This document shows positions 49,878 through 57,489 of a stretch of DNA of 64,000 nt, piece after piece. The notes below the pieces were generated by a model. That model was given only the letters and a program-made list of their open reading frames with translations, did no database searches and was not told the DNA's origin. The position numbers and the translations under genes are program-made. Source of the DNA: Methanobacterium_B sp963703015 (GTDB lineage: Archaea > Methanobacteriota > Methanobacteria > Methanobacteriales > Methanobacteriaceae); the NCBI GenBank assembly GCA_963703015.1, contig OY969779.1:1860001-1924000 (forward strand), given 5' to 3'. How positions within the stretch are numbered: the first letter of the stretch is position 1; each line of letters opens with the position of its first letter.

Positions 49878-50969
49878 ATGAAGTTGGAAGTAGATTACAT
49901 GGTGGAAGTGCTGGTAAAGGCAATTAAACCATTCACTGAAAATGGGAGTGCAGAAATTTCAAATTTAGATCTGACCTCTGAACTGGGATTTACAATTGAA
50001 AAGGTTATATACGATGGAGAAACAAATGATCTCACCATAATTGCTCCGGATAGACCTGAAAAATCTGCAGTAATAGGCAAAGGGGGTTGGGTTGTTGGAA
50101 AGTTAAGGGAAGCCCTCCAAGTGAACTCAATACATGTAGATGCCTACTCTGATATGATGGTTAGAATCTACAGAATGGAACTTGCACTTAAGAAAATTAA
50201 CGGTTCAAAGAACGTACTTGGTGAGGACACAACACCAATCAAAAATCTTAAAAATCTGCTTAAAATTAGAATAAACAACCTTGCAAAGTTCAATTATTTA
50301 TCAGAATATGAAGAAGAGTTGAAACAGTTAAAGATTGAAGGTTCACAAAAAAAATTGGAAATGGAAAGGGATCATAAAGCAATTGTTGCACTTTCTGGTG
50401 GGGTTGACAGCAGTTTTTCACTAATCCTAGCCAAAATTTTGGGATTTAATCCTGTGGCTGTGACAGTTGATCCTGGGAACATTATCCTTCCGTCTTATTT
50501 TAAAAAGAATATAAACGGATTAACAAGTAAGTTAAATGTTCCCCATGAGTATCTTCCGGTAGATATGGGAGAAATTGTAGCAAACTCCCTCGAAGGAAGA
50601 ATACATCCATGTGGTAAATGCTCAAAAACCATAGAAGATTCTCTTTTAGAATATGCTGAAAAATCTGAAATTCCATTCATCATATTCGGAGACTTCCTTG
50701 CAACAGGATCACAATCCATGGTGCGTTTAAATGGTTTCTGGAGATTAAACCTGCCTGCAATGCTATCTGCAACCAAAGGCGAAACCAGATCAGTTTCAGG
50801 ATACTTCGATGTTGAGAGCGTCGGTGGATATGGATGCCCCCTACTAAACGAAGTTCACAAGTTACATCCCCACATGCGCAGATTTTCCATACAGCGGATA
50901 CTCAGAGAAACACGTGCAGGGGTACTTGAACCGGGTCAAGCCTTAAACTTGATTACAAGAGCTTTATAA
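49878..50969 (+). CDS. KH-like plus PP-loop ATPase domain protein
   Basis: A 363-residue protein with two recognisable parts. Residues 55-80 contain a KH-type loop (KSAVIGKGGWVVGKLREALQ), suggesting RNA binding. From about residue 165 there is a PP-loop ATP pyrophosphatase domain with IVALSGGVDSSFSLILAKIL and a later CxxC, HPCGKCSKTIEDSLLEYAE, as found in tRNA-thiolation enzymes of the TtcA/TtuA type. The C-terminal part has GGYGCPLLNEVHKLHPHMRR. A tRNA-modifying role (adenylation of a base) fits both domains but is not proved. Ribosome-binding GGGGAA precedes the ATG. Confidence 0.72.
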   Translation: MKLEVDYMVEVLVKAIKPFTENGSAEISNLDLTSELGFTIEKVIYDGETNDLTIIAPDRPEKSAVIGKGGWVVGKLREALQVNSIHVDAYSDMMVRIYRMELALKKINGSKNVLGEDTTPIKNLKNLLKIRINNLAKFNYLSEYEEELKQLKIEGSQKKLEMERDHKAIVALSGGVDSSFSLILAKILGFNPVAVTVDPGNIILPSYFKKNINGLTSKLNVPHEYLPVDMGEIVANSLEGRIHPCGKCSKTIEDSLLEYAEKSEIPFIIFGDFLATGSQSMVRLNGFWRLNLPAMLSATKGETRSVSGYFDVESVGGYGCPLLNEVHKLHPHMRRFSIQRILRETRAGVLEPGQALNLITRAL

Positions 50970-50984
50970 GCCCATGTGTCCAGA

Positions 50985-51137
50985 TTAATCCATTCCTCTA
51001 TTTAACAATTCTAATATTCCGTATATAATGAGTAAAATACCTAAAAGCCATGGTAACACTACAGGTTCTACAATAAAGATTATACCCACAATTATGGCTA
51101 TTATACCCATTATTTCTTTTTTAGTGTTGGAATTCAT
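50985..51137 (-). CDS. Small membrane protein, 50 aa (DUF3096-like)
   Basis: A 50-residue protein with two hydrophobic stretches, GIIAIIVGIIFIVEPVVLPW and LLGILLIIYGILELL, flanked by charged ends (MNSNTKKE and NRGMD). The pattern of two short spans with a Pro turn resembles the DUF3096 family. No ribosome-binding site is present, but TATA-like AAATATATAG lies about 26 nt before ATG 51137, so a leaderless message is likely. It is on the minus strand, convergent with the PP-loop gene. Confidence 0.55.
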   Translation of the reverse strand: MNSNTKKEIMGIIAIIVGIIFIVEPVVLPWLLGILLIIYGILELLNRGMD

Positions 51138-51364
51138 ACTATTATTTTGTTGTTCAGACTATATATTTTTAATGAAATAATTATTATTTGAACACAAATC
51201 CAAAGATCCAAGATTTTTATAGGTTTATTGTGCTTTATACTCTGTAAAATAGATGAATAAACCATGAATAATGTTCAATTAGAGAAAAATACTTCAGTTC
51301 AATATTTGAATAATATTTATAAAAAAAAGAGTGCATAAAAAAATAGAAAATAAACTGTTTAGGT

Positions 51365-52774
51365 TTATAAGTTCCTTTGTTGTTCAATGAAATTCTTTAA
51401 ACTGGAAATAGATTTCATGACAGCGGTTGGAGATGGTCCTCCAAGAACATCACGTGCTTTAATAATTTCAACAGGATTTAAAGCTTTTTCAACAGTTTTC
51501 TGATCTAATCCAAGTTTTTTTCCATTAATTTCAATGGCCACTTCATCTAAGAATTTAGCATCAATTTCATCGGGTTTAATATGGTTATCAATGGCTTTGG
51601 TAACTGTTCTACCCACTATCTGATGAGCAATTCTAAATGGTAACTTTTTTTCCCTTACCATCAGATCTGCAAGTTCTGTAGCTGTTGAGAAGTTTGCAAG
51701 TGCCAATTCCAATCCCCTTTCAGAATTGAATTCTATTGACCCCAACATGGAACATGTTATATTCAGCATGGAACGTCCGATATCAACAGCATTCCAAAGG
51801 TGAGGTGTTATTTCCTGAAGGTCTCGGTTGTAGCTGTGGGGTAATGCTTTGAGTATTGACATGATTGTCATGAGTTCACCATACAAAACAGCTGTTTTTC
51901 CTCGAGAAATTTCAGCAACATCAGGATTCTTTTTCTGAGGCATTATTGAAGAGGTTGAAGAGTATTCATCAGATATTTCAACCAACCTAAACTCGTAACT
52001 ACTCCATACAATCAATTCTTCACTGATCTTGCTTAGATTGGATGCCATCATCGCAAGGGCAAACACAGTTTCAGCCATGAAATCCCTTGAGCTCACTCCA
52101 TCCATGGAATTTTCCATGACCCCGCTAAAACCTAATAACTCAGCGGTTCTTTCACGGTCAATATCAAATCCAGTGCCAGTCATTGCAGCTGATCCAAGGG
52201 GACAGAGATCAACACGTTTTTTAGCATCGTTTAATCTTTCATAATCCCTTTTAACTTCATTTGCATAGGCTAAAAGATGATGTGCAAATGTGGTTGGTTG
52301 TGCATGTTGCAGATGGGTGTAACCCACCATTATAGTTTCAGTGTGCATTGATGCCATATCAATCAAGGTATCTAAAAATTTTAAGATATCTTCTTCAATG
52401 GTTTCAATTTCTTCCTTCAAAACTAGTCTTAAATCGGTGGCAACTTGGTCATTTCTTGATTTACCTGTGTGCATGAAGCCTGCTACTTCTCCGATTCTGT
52501 TTGTAACATAATTTTCAAGGGCCATGTGTATGTCTTCAACAGACATATCCCATTCCAATGCATCTATACCTTCAACTTCCAAAGCTTGAAGTGCTTCAAC
52601 AATTTTATCTGCATCTTCAAATGGAATAATTCCCTGCTCTTTGAGCATGGTGGTGTGTGCAATGTTGCACTTGATATCTGCATTGAAAATTCTTTTATCA
52701 AATTCAAGAGAACTGGTAAAAGATACTGCATCTGCAGTCATTTTACCTTTGAGTCGTCCAGACCTAAGATTCAA
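51365..52774 (-). CDS. argH: Argininosuccinate lyase
   Basis: Last enzyme of arginine synthesis, splitting argininosuccinate to arginine and fumarate. The 469-residue protein has SGRLKGKMTADAVSFTSSLE at the front, HTGKSRNDQVATDLRL, GYTHLQHAQPTTFAHHLLAY with the catalytic His, and the superfamily signature SSIMPQKKNPDVAEISRGK, then LPHSYNRDLQE. The start is TTG 52774 with AGGTGG upstream. It follows the S27e gene by 95 nt on the same strand and may be read from the end of the ribosomal superoperon. Confidence 0.96.
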   Translation of the reverse strand: MNLRSGRLKGKMTADAVSFTSSLEFDKRIFNADIKCNIAHTTMLKEQGIIPFEDADKIVEALQALEVEGIDALEWDMSVEDIHMALENYVTNRIGEVAGFMHTGKSRNDQVATDLRLVLKEEIETIEEDILKFLDTLIDMASMHTETIMVGYTHLQHAQPTTFAHHLLAYANEVKRDYERLNDAKKRVDLCPLGSAAMTGTGFDIDRERTAELLGFSGVMENSMDGVSSRDFMAETVFALAMMASNLSKISEELIVWSSYEFRLVEISDEYSSTSSIMPQKKNPDVAEISRGKTAVLYGELMTIMSILKALPHSYNRDLQEITPHLWNAVDIGRSMLNITCSMLGSIEFNSERGLELALANFSTATELADLMVREKKLPFRIAHQIVGRTVTKAIDNHIKPDEIDAKFLDEVAIEINGKKLGLDQKTVEKALNPVEIIKARDVLGGPSPTAVMKSISSLKNFIEQQRNL

Positions 52775-52869
52775 AAATAAGCCACCTGTAAATTTTTAAT
52801 AATTTATGATTTTAATTATGAAATTTTATTAATGAAATGGAAATATTCCAAAATAAAAAATATTTTGGA

Positions 52870-53034
52870 TTATTTCTTGTTTTCTTTACCCTTAAACTGT
52901 GTGTATCCACATTTTCCACAGGCATATCTGTCTCCATGGTCAGCCATGAACACTCCGTGGGAACATCGAACACATTCAGGATTTTTTCTGATGATCTTGT
53001 TATCTTTAACTTCGTAGAGTTCAAATTTTTTCAT
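52870..53034 (-). CDS. 30S ribosomal protein S27ae
   Basis: A 54-residue zinc-ribbon ribosomal protein. Translation gives KKFELYEVKDNKIIRKNPEC, then VRCSHGVFMADHGDRYACGK and CGYTQFKGKENKK, with the four zinc cysteines in CVRC and CGKC. It lies 14 nt downstream of S24e in the same operon and has AGGGTTTTTAGT before its ATG (53034). Archaea commonly carry S24e and S27ae side by side. It is overlapped by a longer, meaningless frame on the same strand. Confidence 0.93.
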   Translation of the reverse strand: MKKFELYEVKDNKIIRKNPECVRCSHGVFMADHGDRYACGKCGYTQFKGKENKK

Positions 53035-53048
53035 ACTAAAAACCCTCC

Positions 53049-53354
53049 TTATTCTTCATCTTCAGCTTCTTCAACAACTGCTGCATTCTTCTTAACTACA
53101 TGATCCTTTTCAATTTTAGCTAAACTTTCTTCAGAATCGTAGATTTTTGCATATCCAATGGCTTTACCTTCACCGTAGGATGGTTTAAGATTGTGGACAA
53201 CGAGAAGGTTTTTATCTACGTCTAAAGTTGCTACAAGTCTGTTTTTAACATCCATGATTTTAGGGGTTGCTTCTCCCTGGTATGTGCAGTCAAAGTGTAT
53301 TTCAGTTCTGTTTAAAAGTGGATTTTCTATTTTTTCATTTACATTGATTTCCAT
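53049..53354 (-). CDS. 30S ribosomal protein S24e
   Basis: A 101-residue archaeal ribosomal protein. Segments match the family: EINVNEKIENPLLNRTEIHF, ATPKIMDVKNRLVATLDVDK, LLVVHNLKPSYGEGKAIGYA and KIYDSEESLAKIEKDHVVKK, ending in an acidic tail (EEAEDEE). It lies in the operon between the dephospho-CoA kinase gene (2 nt upstream in gene order) and S27ae. Confidence 0.95.
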   Translation of the reverse strand: MEINVNEKIENPLLNRTEIHFDCTYQGEATPKIMDVKNRLVATLDVDKNLLVVHNLKPSYGEGKAIGYAKIYDSEESLAKIEKDHVVKKNAAVVEEAEDEE

Positions 53355-53356
53355 AA

Positions 53357-53866
53357 TTATGCCTCCTCTAACTTTTTGATAAGGTCTTGTGCCTTTTCTT
53401 TTATTTTATCAACTTCACAAAGTACAACTCCCTCTCCGGGCTGGCCATAAAATATTATGGAGCCTTCAGGTGCCATAACCATACATGGAATTGCGGAAAG
53501 ATCTTCCTCTCCGTCAACAATTATGAGTACATTGTAACCAGCCTTTTCAACCAGGCTAAATCCTTCCTTAATTGTTTTCCACATTTGGTCTGTTATGGTT
53601 CCAGGTGGGTTCTTTGTTTTTAATGTAACGTTATCGTAACAAATTTCATAATCTGATGGTTCTCTTTCTATCAAATTATCAACTATGCCCACATCGGGAA
53701 TTATTCCTTCATCAAGCATTTTACGAGTGGTAACATCTCCTATGGATATTAAAAGACCTTTTTCTCCTTTTTTATCCATAGATTTTTTTGCATCTGATAT
53801 TGTTGGAAACAGAGTTCCTATTGGTTTTTTAAACTCCGATCTCATATCATTTTTTAGTATTAACAC
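53357..53866 (-). CDS. GTP-dependent dephospho-CoA kinase
   Basis: Archaeal DUF359-family kinase that finishes coenzyme A synthesis by phosphorylating the 3'-hydroxyl of dephospho-CoA with GTP. The 169-residue protein has EFKKPIGTLFPTISDAKKSM, LLISIGDVTTRKMLDEGIIP with the following DVGIVDNL (the acidic pocket), NPPGTITDQMWKTIKEGFSL, VDGEEDLSAIPCMVMAPEGS and IIFYGQPGEGVVLCEVDKIK. These match the proteins of this family shown to use GTP in Thermococcus. In gene order it sits between spt4 and S24e, in one operon. Confidence 0.88.
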   Translation of the reverse strand: MLILKNDMRSEFKKPIGTLFPTISDAKKSMDKKGEKGLLISIGDVTTRKMLDEGIIPDVGIVDNLIEREPSDYEICYDNVTLKTKNPPGTITDQMWKTIKEGFSLVEKAGYNVLIIVDGEEDLSAIPCMVMAPEGSIIFYGQPGEGVVLCEVDKIKEKAQDLIKKLEEA

Positions 53867-53867
53867 A

Positions 53868-54050
53868 CTATCTAACCCTCAGAGCATATTCTCCAGGAAG
53901 TGTGATGTTAAGTTCCTTAGCGATGTCTGAATCATCAGGATCAATAACAATTAAAAAGCCGCTCCAGTTTTTTGAAGATGCTATGTTACATATTGCACAT
54001 CTGTCTTCTTCCATCAGCCTGTGGCATCTAGTGCATGCTTTTAAAACCAT
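53868..54050 (-). CDS. spt4: Transcription elongation factor Spt4 (RpoE2)
   Basis: A 60-residue zinc protein that pairs with Spt5 to raise polymerase processivity. The zinc ligands are in ACTRCHRLMEEDRCAICN, followed by NWSGFLIVIDPDDSDIAKEL and the closing TLPGEYALRVR. It starts directly after the rpo7 stop, without a gap, in the usual archaeal order rpo7-spt4. Confidence 0.94.
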   Translation of the reverse strand: MVLKACTRCHRLMEEDRCAICNIASSKNWSGFLIVIDPDDSDIAKELNITLPGEYALRVR

Positions 54051-54641
54051 CTACTTCTTCCCCTTTGTCGCAGGTTTTTCTTTTTGAGGTTTTTTCTTTT
54101 CTTTTTCTTGTTCGATCCATTCGAATCTTCCAAGACCAGGTTGTCTCATTGTAAGGCCTATTTTAGTCTCTTTGGATGATTTTCCTTTGAGGCTTAGAGC
54201 AACAATTCTTGCACGTACATTGTTACCTTCTTCAAGAGTTTTTTTAGACTCTTTACCCATCAATGCTCCTCTTTTTCCATCGTAGTTTATATAGTCATCA
54301 GTAACTTGAGATACGTGCACAAGTCCATCCATAGGTCCGATACGGATAAATGCTCCGAATTCGGTTATTTCTATGACTTCGCCTTCGACTATTTCATGGA
54401 GTTCTGGTTTAAAGAAAAGTGCGTTGAAAACAACATCATGATATGCTGCCCCATCACCCATTATAACCTTTCCAATGCCTAACTCTTCTATTTCTTTTAC
54501 TGTTATCATCAACCCAAGTTTTTTGTCGATTTGTCCAACGTAGCTTTCGTTTAATATTTCTACAGCTACATCTTCCAGTGAATCTTCAAACCTGTTAGGT
54601 GGAATTCTCACAGTGTCTTCTATTTTGGATATTAAATACAA
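54051..54641 (-). CDS. rpoE1: DNA-directed RNA polymerase subunit Rpo7 (RpoE1)
   Basis: Stalk subunit of archaeal RNA polymerase. It has the N-terminal tip domain (YLISKIEDTVRIPPNRFEDS, GQIDKKLGLMITVKEIEELG) and an S1-type RNA-binding domain (VEGEVIEITEFGAFIRIGPM, DGLVHVSQVTDDYINYDGKR), then a basic tail. The frame is open to 54680, but homologs begin at the YLISKIED part; TTG 54641, preceded by GAGGGA at 6-12 nt, is the likely start. That gives 196 residues. It is followed by spt4. Confidence 0.93.
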   Translation of the reverse strand: MYLISKIEDTVRIPPNRFEDSLEDVAVEILNESYVGQIDKKLGLMITVKEIEELGIGKVIMGDGAAYHDVVFNALFFKPELHEIVEGEVIEITEFGAFIRIGPMDGLVHVSQVTDDYINYDGKRGALMGKESKKTLEEGNNVRARIVALSLKGKSSKETKIGLTMRQPGLGRFEWIEQEKEKKKPQKEKPATKGKK

Positions 54642-54753
54642 ACAAATCCCTCTACTTTGCTTTAATAAAAGTTTAAGCAAATATTTAATTGATTACTAAT
54701 AATTATATGAACTTCATAATGTATAGTCTCTGTGCAAAATAATGTTTATTATT

Positions 54754-55275
54754 TTAGAGATTATTGTAAAGATCAATTGAATGTTTTATGGCTTCAAATG
54801 CAGTTTCAGCATTTTCCCATCCTAAAACTTCGGTTTTTTTACCTTCAAGTTTTTTGTAGTCGGTGAAAAAATGTGCAATTTCATCCAGGTACTGTTTTGG
54901 TAGTTGACTGATGTCTTTGATGTCTGTGAACCTAGGGTCGTTAACTGGAACTCCCAGAACCTTATCGTCACTGTCTCCACCATCAATCATTCTCATGATT
55001 CCGATTGGTCTGGTTTCAATGACACATCCAGGGAATGTTGATTCGTCCATGATCACCAAGATATCCATGGGATCTCCATCGTCCCATAGTGTCTGGGGAA
55101 TGATTCCATACTCTGCAGGATAATGGAATGGTGAGTAAAGAACTCTGTCAAGTGCAAATGCTTCCATGTCCTTATCATATTCATATTTGTTTCTTGATCC
55201 TTTCGGAATTTCCACAACGGCGTAAATCACTTCTGGAACCGAAGGTCCAGTGGGTATATCTTTCCAGAGATTCAT
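54754..55275 (-). CDS. ppa: Inorganic pyrophosphatase
   Basis: Soluble type I pyrophosphatase, driving biosynthetic reactions by removing PPi. The 173-residue protein has VPEVIYAVVEIPKGSRNKYE, YSPFHYPAEYGIIPQTLWDD, DPMDILVIMDESTFPGCVIE and DKVLGVPVNDPRFTDIKDIS, with all the metal-binding Asp and Glu residues of the family, and DYKKLEGKKTEVLGWENAE near the end. It lies between the PIN-domain gene and rpo7 in the superoperon, 57 nt after the former. Confidence 0.96.
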   Translation of the reverse strand: MNLWKDIPTGPSVPEVIYAVVEIPKGSRNKYEYDKDMEAFALDRVLYSPFHYPAEYGIIPQTLWDDGDPMDILVIMDESTFPGCVIETRPIGIMRMIDGGDSDDKVLGVPVNDPRFTDIKDISQLPKQYLDEIAHFFTDYKKLEGKKTEVLGWENAETAFEAIKHSIDLYNNL

Positions 55276-55331
55276 ATTCTTTTATCCTCCTGCAACTGTA
55301 GTTTGTTTAACTTTTCCTAAATTACTGTATA

Positions 55332-55747
55332 TCAACGTTTTATATGTCCATCAACATCGAGATATTTCCTTTGACGGAGATAAATAACATTTATACCTAT
55401 TTCACGGGCTCGGTTTCTGAGGTCGCGATCATTTGTGCAAAGGATCTTTGATCCCATGGAAACTCTGAGCAGGGAATCATCAACTGTTTCTCCCTTTTGA
55501 AGCTTCATTTCTTTAACTTCAATTGGGGGAGTTTTTGCGATTTTAAGTGCAATTGATGCTGCAATCTTATCTTTACCCTTAGATCGTTTTTTTATGCCTT
55601 CCAGTTCATACAAAACAGTAGATGGAACAAGTAATCTGCATGAAGGAACGATACTTTTAAGTTCCCCCACAACGTCCACATTGAACTGAAATGCCATCAT
55701 AAAAAATTTGCGTCTAAAACTGCCTCACAATCATTTGATGATACCAT
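55332..55747 (-). CDS. PIN-domain protein (Fcf1/Utp24-like) with an apparent frameshift
   Basis: Archaeal Fcf1-like PIN nuclease, usually encoded after the aIF2-gamma gene, likely in rRNA processing. The open frame from ATG 55700 gives 122 residues (MMAFQFNVDVVGELKSIV, LLVPSTVLYELEGIKKRSKG, GETVDDSLLRVSMGSKILCT, NDRDLRNRAREIG). That product lacks the first strand with a catalytic Asp. A frame shifted by one base from ATG 55747 encodes exactly that missing start, VSSNDCEAVLDANFL, and stops at 55697. One extra A near 55700-55706 would join them to 138 residues. Either a real one-base deletion or a sequencing error in the A6 run. The ATG 55747 lies inside the end of the aIF2-gamma gene. Confidence 0.75.
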
Positions 55748-56957
55748 AGCCAATTAACCTCCATCTAGCTCCAACACGTCTGCTGAGTGCAACCCTTTGA
55801 CCTTCTTCAGCACAAACAGGTAATTTGAGATTGACTTCAACATCGTTTTTCCTTGCACTTGTAACAACACCCACAGATGTTGATGTACCTATGTTTATCA
55901 TCAACAATTCAGATGATTTTATAGGTTCGACTTTACGTTCTTCCTTGGTACCAACTACTCTGTCAAGTAGATGGGTTCTCATTGTGAAGTCATGCATGAT
56001 TGGAGGTAATGTTCCTGGTTTTCCAGCCACGGATCCTGATAAAGAATCTGCCTTGGTTAATGCGGGGTCAAGTTTGGTTCCCACACCTATAAGTCCTCCA
56101 GGACCTATTTCATCAACAGATTCTCCTCCACCTACGAGTCCTGTGATTTCTGAAACCAGACTCATCCATTCCATCTTACCCTTGTTCTTCACCTGTATTC
56201 CGGGTTTTATTTCCAGTTCATCTCCAACTTTGAGTTTTCCCTGAATGAGTGAACCACCGATAACTCCACCTTCAATCTTTTCAGGACTGGAACCTGGTTT
56301 ATTTGTGTCGAATGATCTTGCCACAAATAATCTTGGAGATTTTCTAAGTGATCTTCTAGGAGTTCTGATAGTTTCCTGGATAACTTCGATTAAAATATCG
56401 ACGTTTGCACCTTGCTGTGCAGAAACAGGTATTATCGGTGCATTTTCAGCACATGTTCCCTTAACAAATTCCTGAATTTCCTTATAACTTTCCAATGCCC
56501 TTTCTTTTGAAACAATATCTATCTTGTTTTGGACAACTATGACATCTGTTACACCAATAACATCCAGTGCCATTAAATGTTCCTTGGTTTGAGGCTGAGG
56601 ACATGTTTCATTGGCAGCTATAACTAAAACAGCACCATCCATAATGGCAGCTCCTGAAAGCATGGTAGCCATCAATGTTTCATGCCCAGGTGAATCAACG
56701 AACGATACCTTTCTAAGGGTACTGGTTTCTTCTCCACAGTGACTGCAGATCTCTGCAGTTGTGAAACATTGTGGAGCTGGACAAGAGGTACATCTACGGA
56801 AGGTGATATCTGCATAACCCAACCTTATAGATATTCCTCTTTTAGTCTCTTCACTATGGGTGTCTGTCCATATTCCAGATAGGGCTTTTGTCAGTGTTGT
56901 TTTGCCGTGGTCTACATGTCCCACGAGCCCTATGTTAATTTCAGACTGTACTTTCAC
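55731..56957 (-). CDS. Translation initiation factor aIF2 subunit gamma
   Basis: GTPase core of archaeal eIF2, which brings initiator tRNA to the small subunit. The 408-residue protein has G1 GLVGHVDHGKTTLTKAL, a zinc ribbon (CTSCPAPQC and CSHCG), G3 SFVDSPGHETLMATMLSGAA, G4 VVQNKIDIVSKERAL and domains II and III (EIGPGGLIGVGTKLDPALTK; RVGARWRLIGYGIIK). The start is GTG 56957. It lies 18 nt after S6e and overlaps the PIN gene by 17 nt if that gene starts at 55747. Confidence 0.97.
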   Translation of the reverse strand: MKVQSEINIGLVGHVDHGKTTLTKALSGIWTDTHSEETKRGISIRLGYADITFRRCTSCPAPQCFTTAEICSHCGEETSTLRKVSFVDSPGHETLMATMLSGAAIMDGAVLVIAANETCPQPQTKEHLMALDVIGVTDVIVVQNKIDIVSKERALESYKEIQEFVKGTCAENAPIIPVSAQQGANVDILIEVIQETIRTPRRSLRKSPRLFVARSFDTNKPGSSPEKIEGGVIGGSLIQGKLKVGDELEIKPGIQVKNKGKMEWMSLVSEITGLVGGGESVDEIGPGGLIGVGTKLDPALTKADSLSGSVAGKPGTLPPIMHDFTMRTHLLDRVVGTKEERKVEPIKSSELLMINIGTSTSVGVVTSARKNDVEVNLKLPVCAEEGQRVALSRRVGARWRLIGYGIIK

Positions 56958-56975
56958 GATATTACACCCGTAACT

Positions 56976-57353
56976 TTAATCTTCACTTTCTAAAATTTCA
57001 TTTATTTCCTTTTCACCCTTCTGGGTCACCACAGTGTTTATTTGTACTATATCATCTGATACAGTGTTTCCTCGAACGGTTTTTCTTCTTCTCTGACCAT
57101 CTCTTTTTGGATTGAATCCGATTCCTCCAGCGAGTAGGCTCTTGATTCTTCTGGATCCATCAACGTCCTTTTTCATTGGGAAACCATTTTTATCGCTTCC
57201 ACCGGTTATTTTAAGTTTGTAACCAGTTAAACCAACTAGAGTAGCATCAAATTCCTCGCCTATTGTTAAACCGTTAAGTTTTTTAGATTCTGCAGCTTCA
57301 ACTTCCAACTGATGGCTTTTTTCGCCTTCTGAAATAACTAATTTAAATGCCAA
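56976..57353 (-). CDS. 30S ribosomal protein S6e
   Basis: A 125-residue ribosomal protein with the family core: FKLVISEGEKSHQLEVEAAE, GLTIGEEFDATLVGLTGYKL, KITGGSDKNGFPMKKDVDGS and the following KSLLAGGIGFNPKRDGQRRR with its basic stretch KRDGQRRRKTVRGNTVSDDI. Translation starts at TTG 57353, with GGAGGAG at 10-16 nt. Order in the operon is aIF5B, S6e, aIF2-gamma, the classical archaeal arrangement. Confidence 0.95.
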   Translation of the reverse strand: MAFKLVISEGEKSHQLEVEAAESKKLNGLTIGEEFDATLVGLTGYKLKITGGSDKNGFPMKKDVDGSRRIKSLLAGGIGFNPKRDGQRRRKTVRGNTVSDDIVQINTVVTQKGEKEINEILESED

Positions 57354-57489
57354 TATATCTCCTCCATCTTATTCTGGTTCTATATAATCTATATTATTTA
57401 TCGTTTTCCATTGTAAATTCAATGATCTTGGTTTGATTCTTAAGAATCTTTAAATTTCAGGGTTTTTTTGTTGATAAATTGTTCCAAAC

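Noticed and set aside
52812..53024. 70-codon frame on the minus strand
   Set aside because: It overlaps the S27ae gene in another frame, has no ribosome-binding site and gives a composition unlike a protein.
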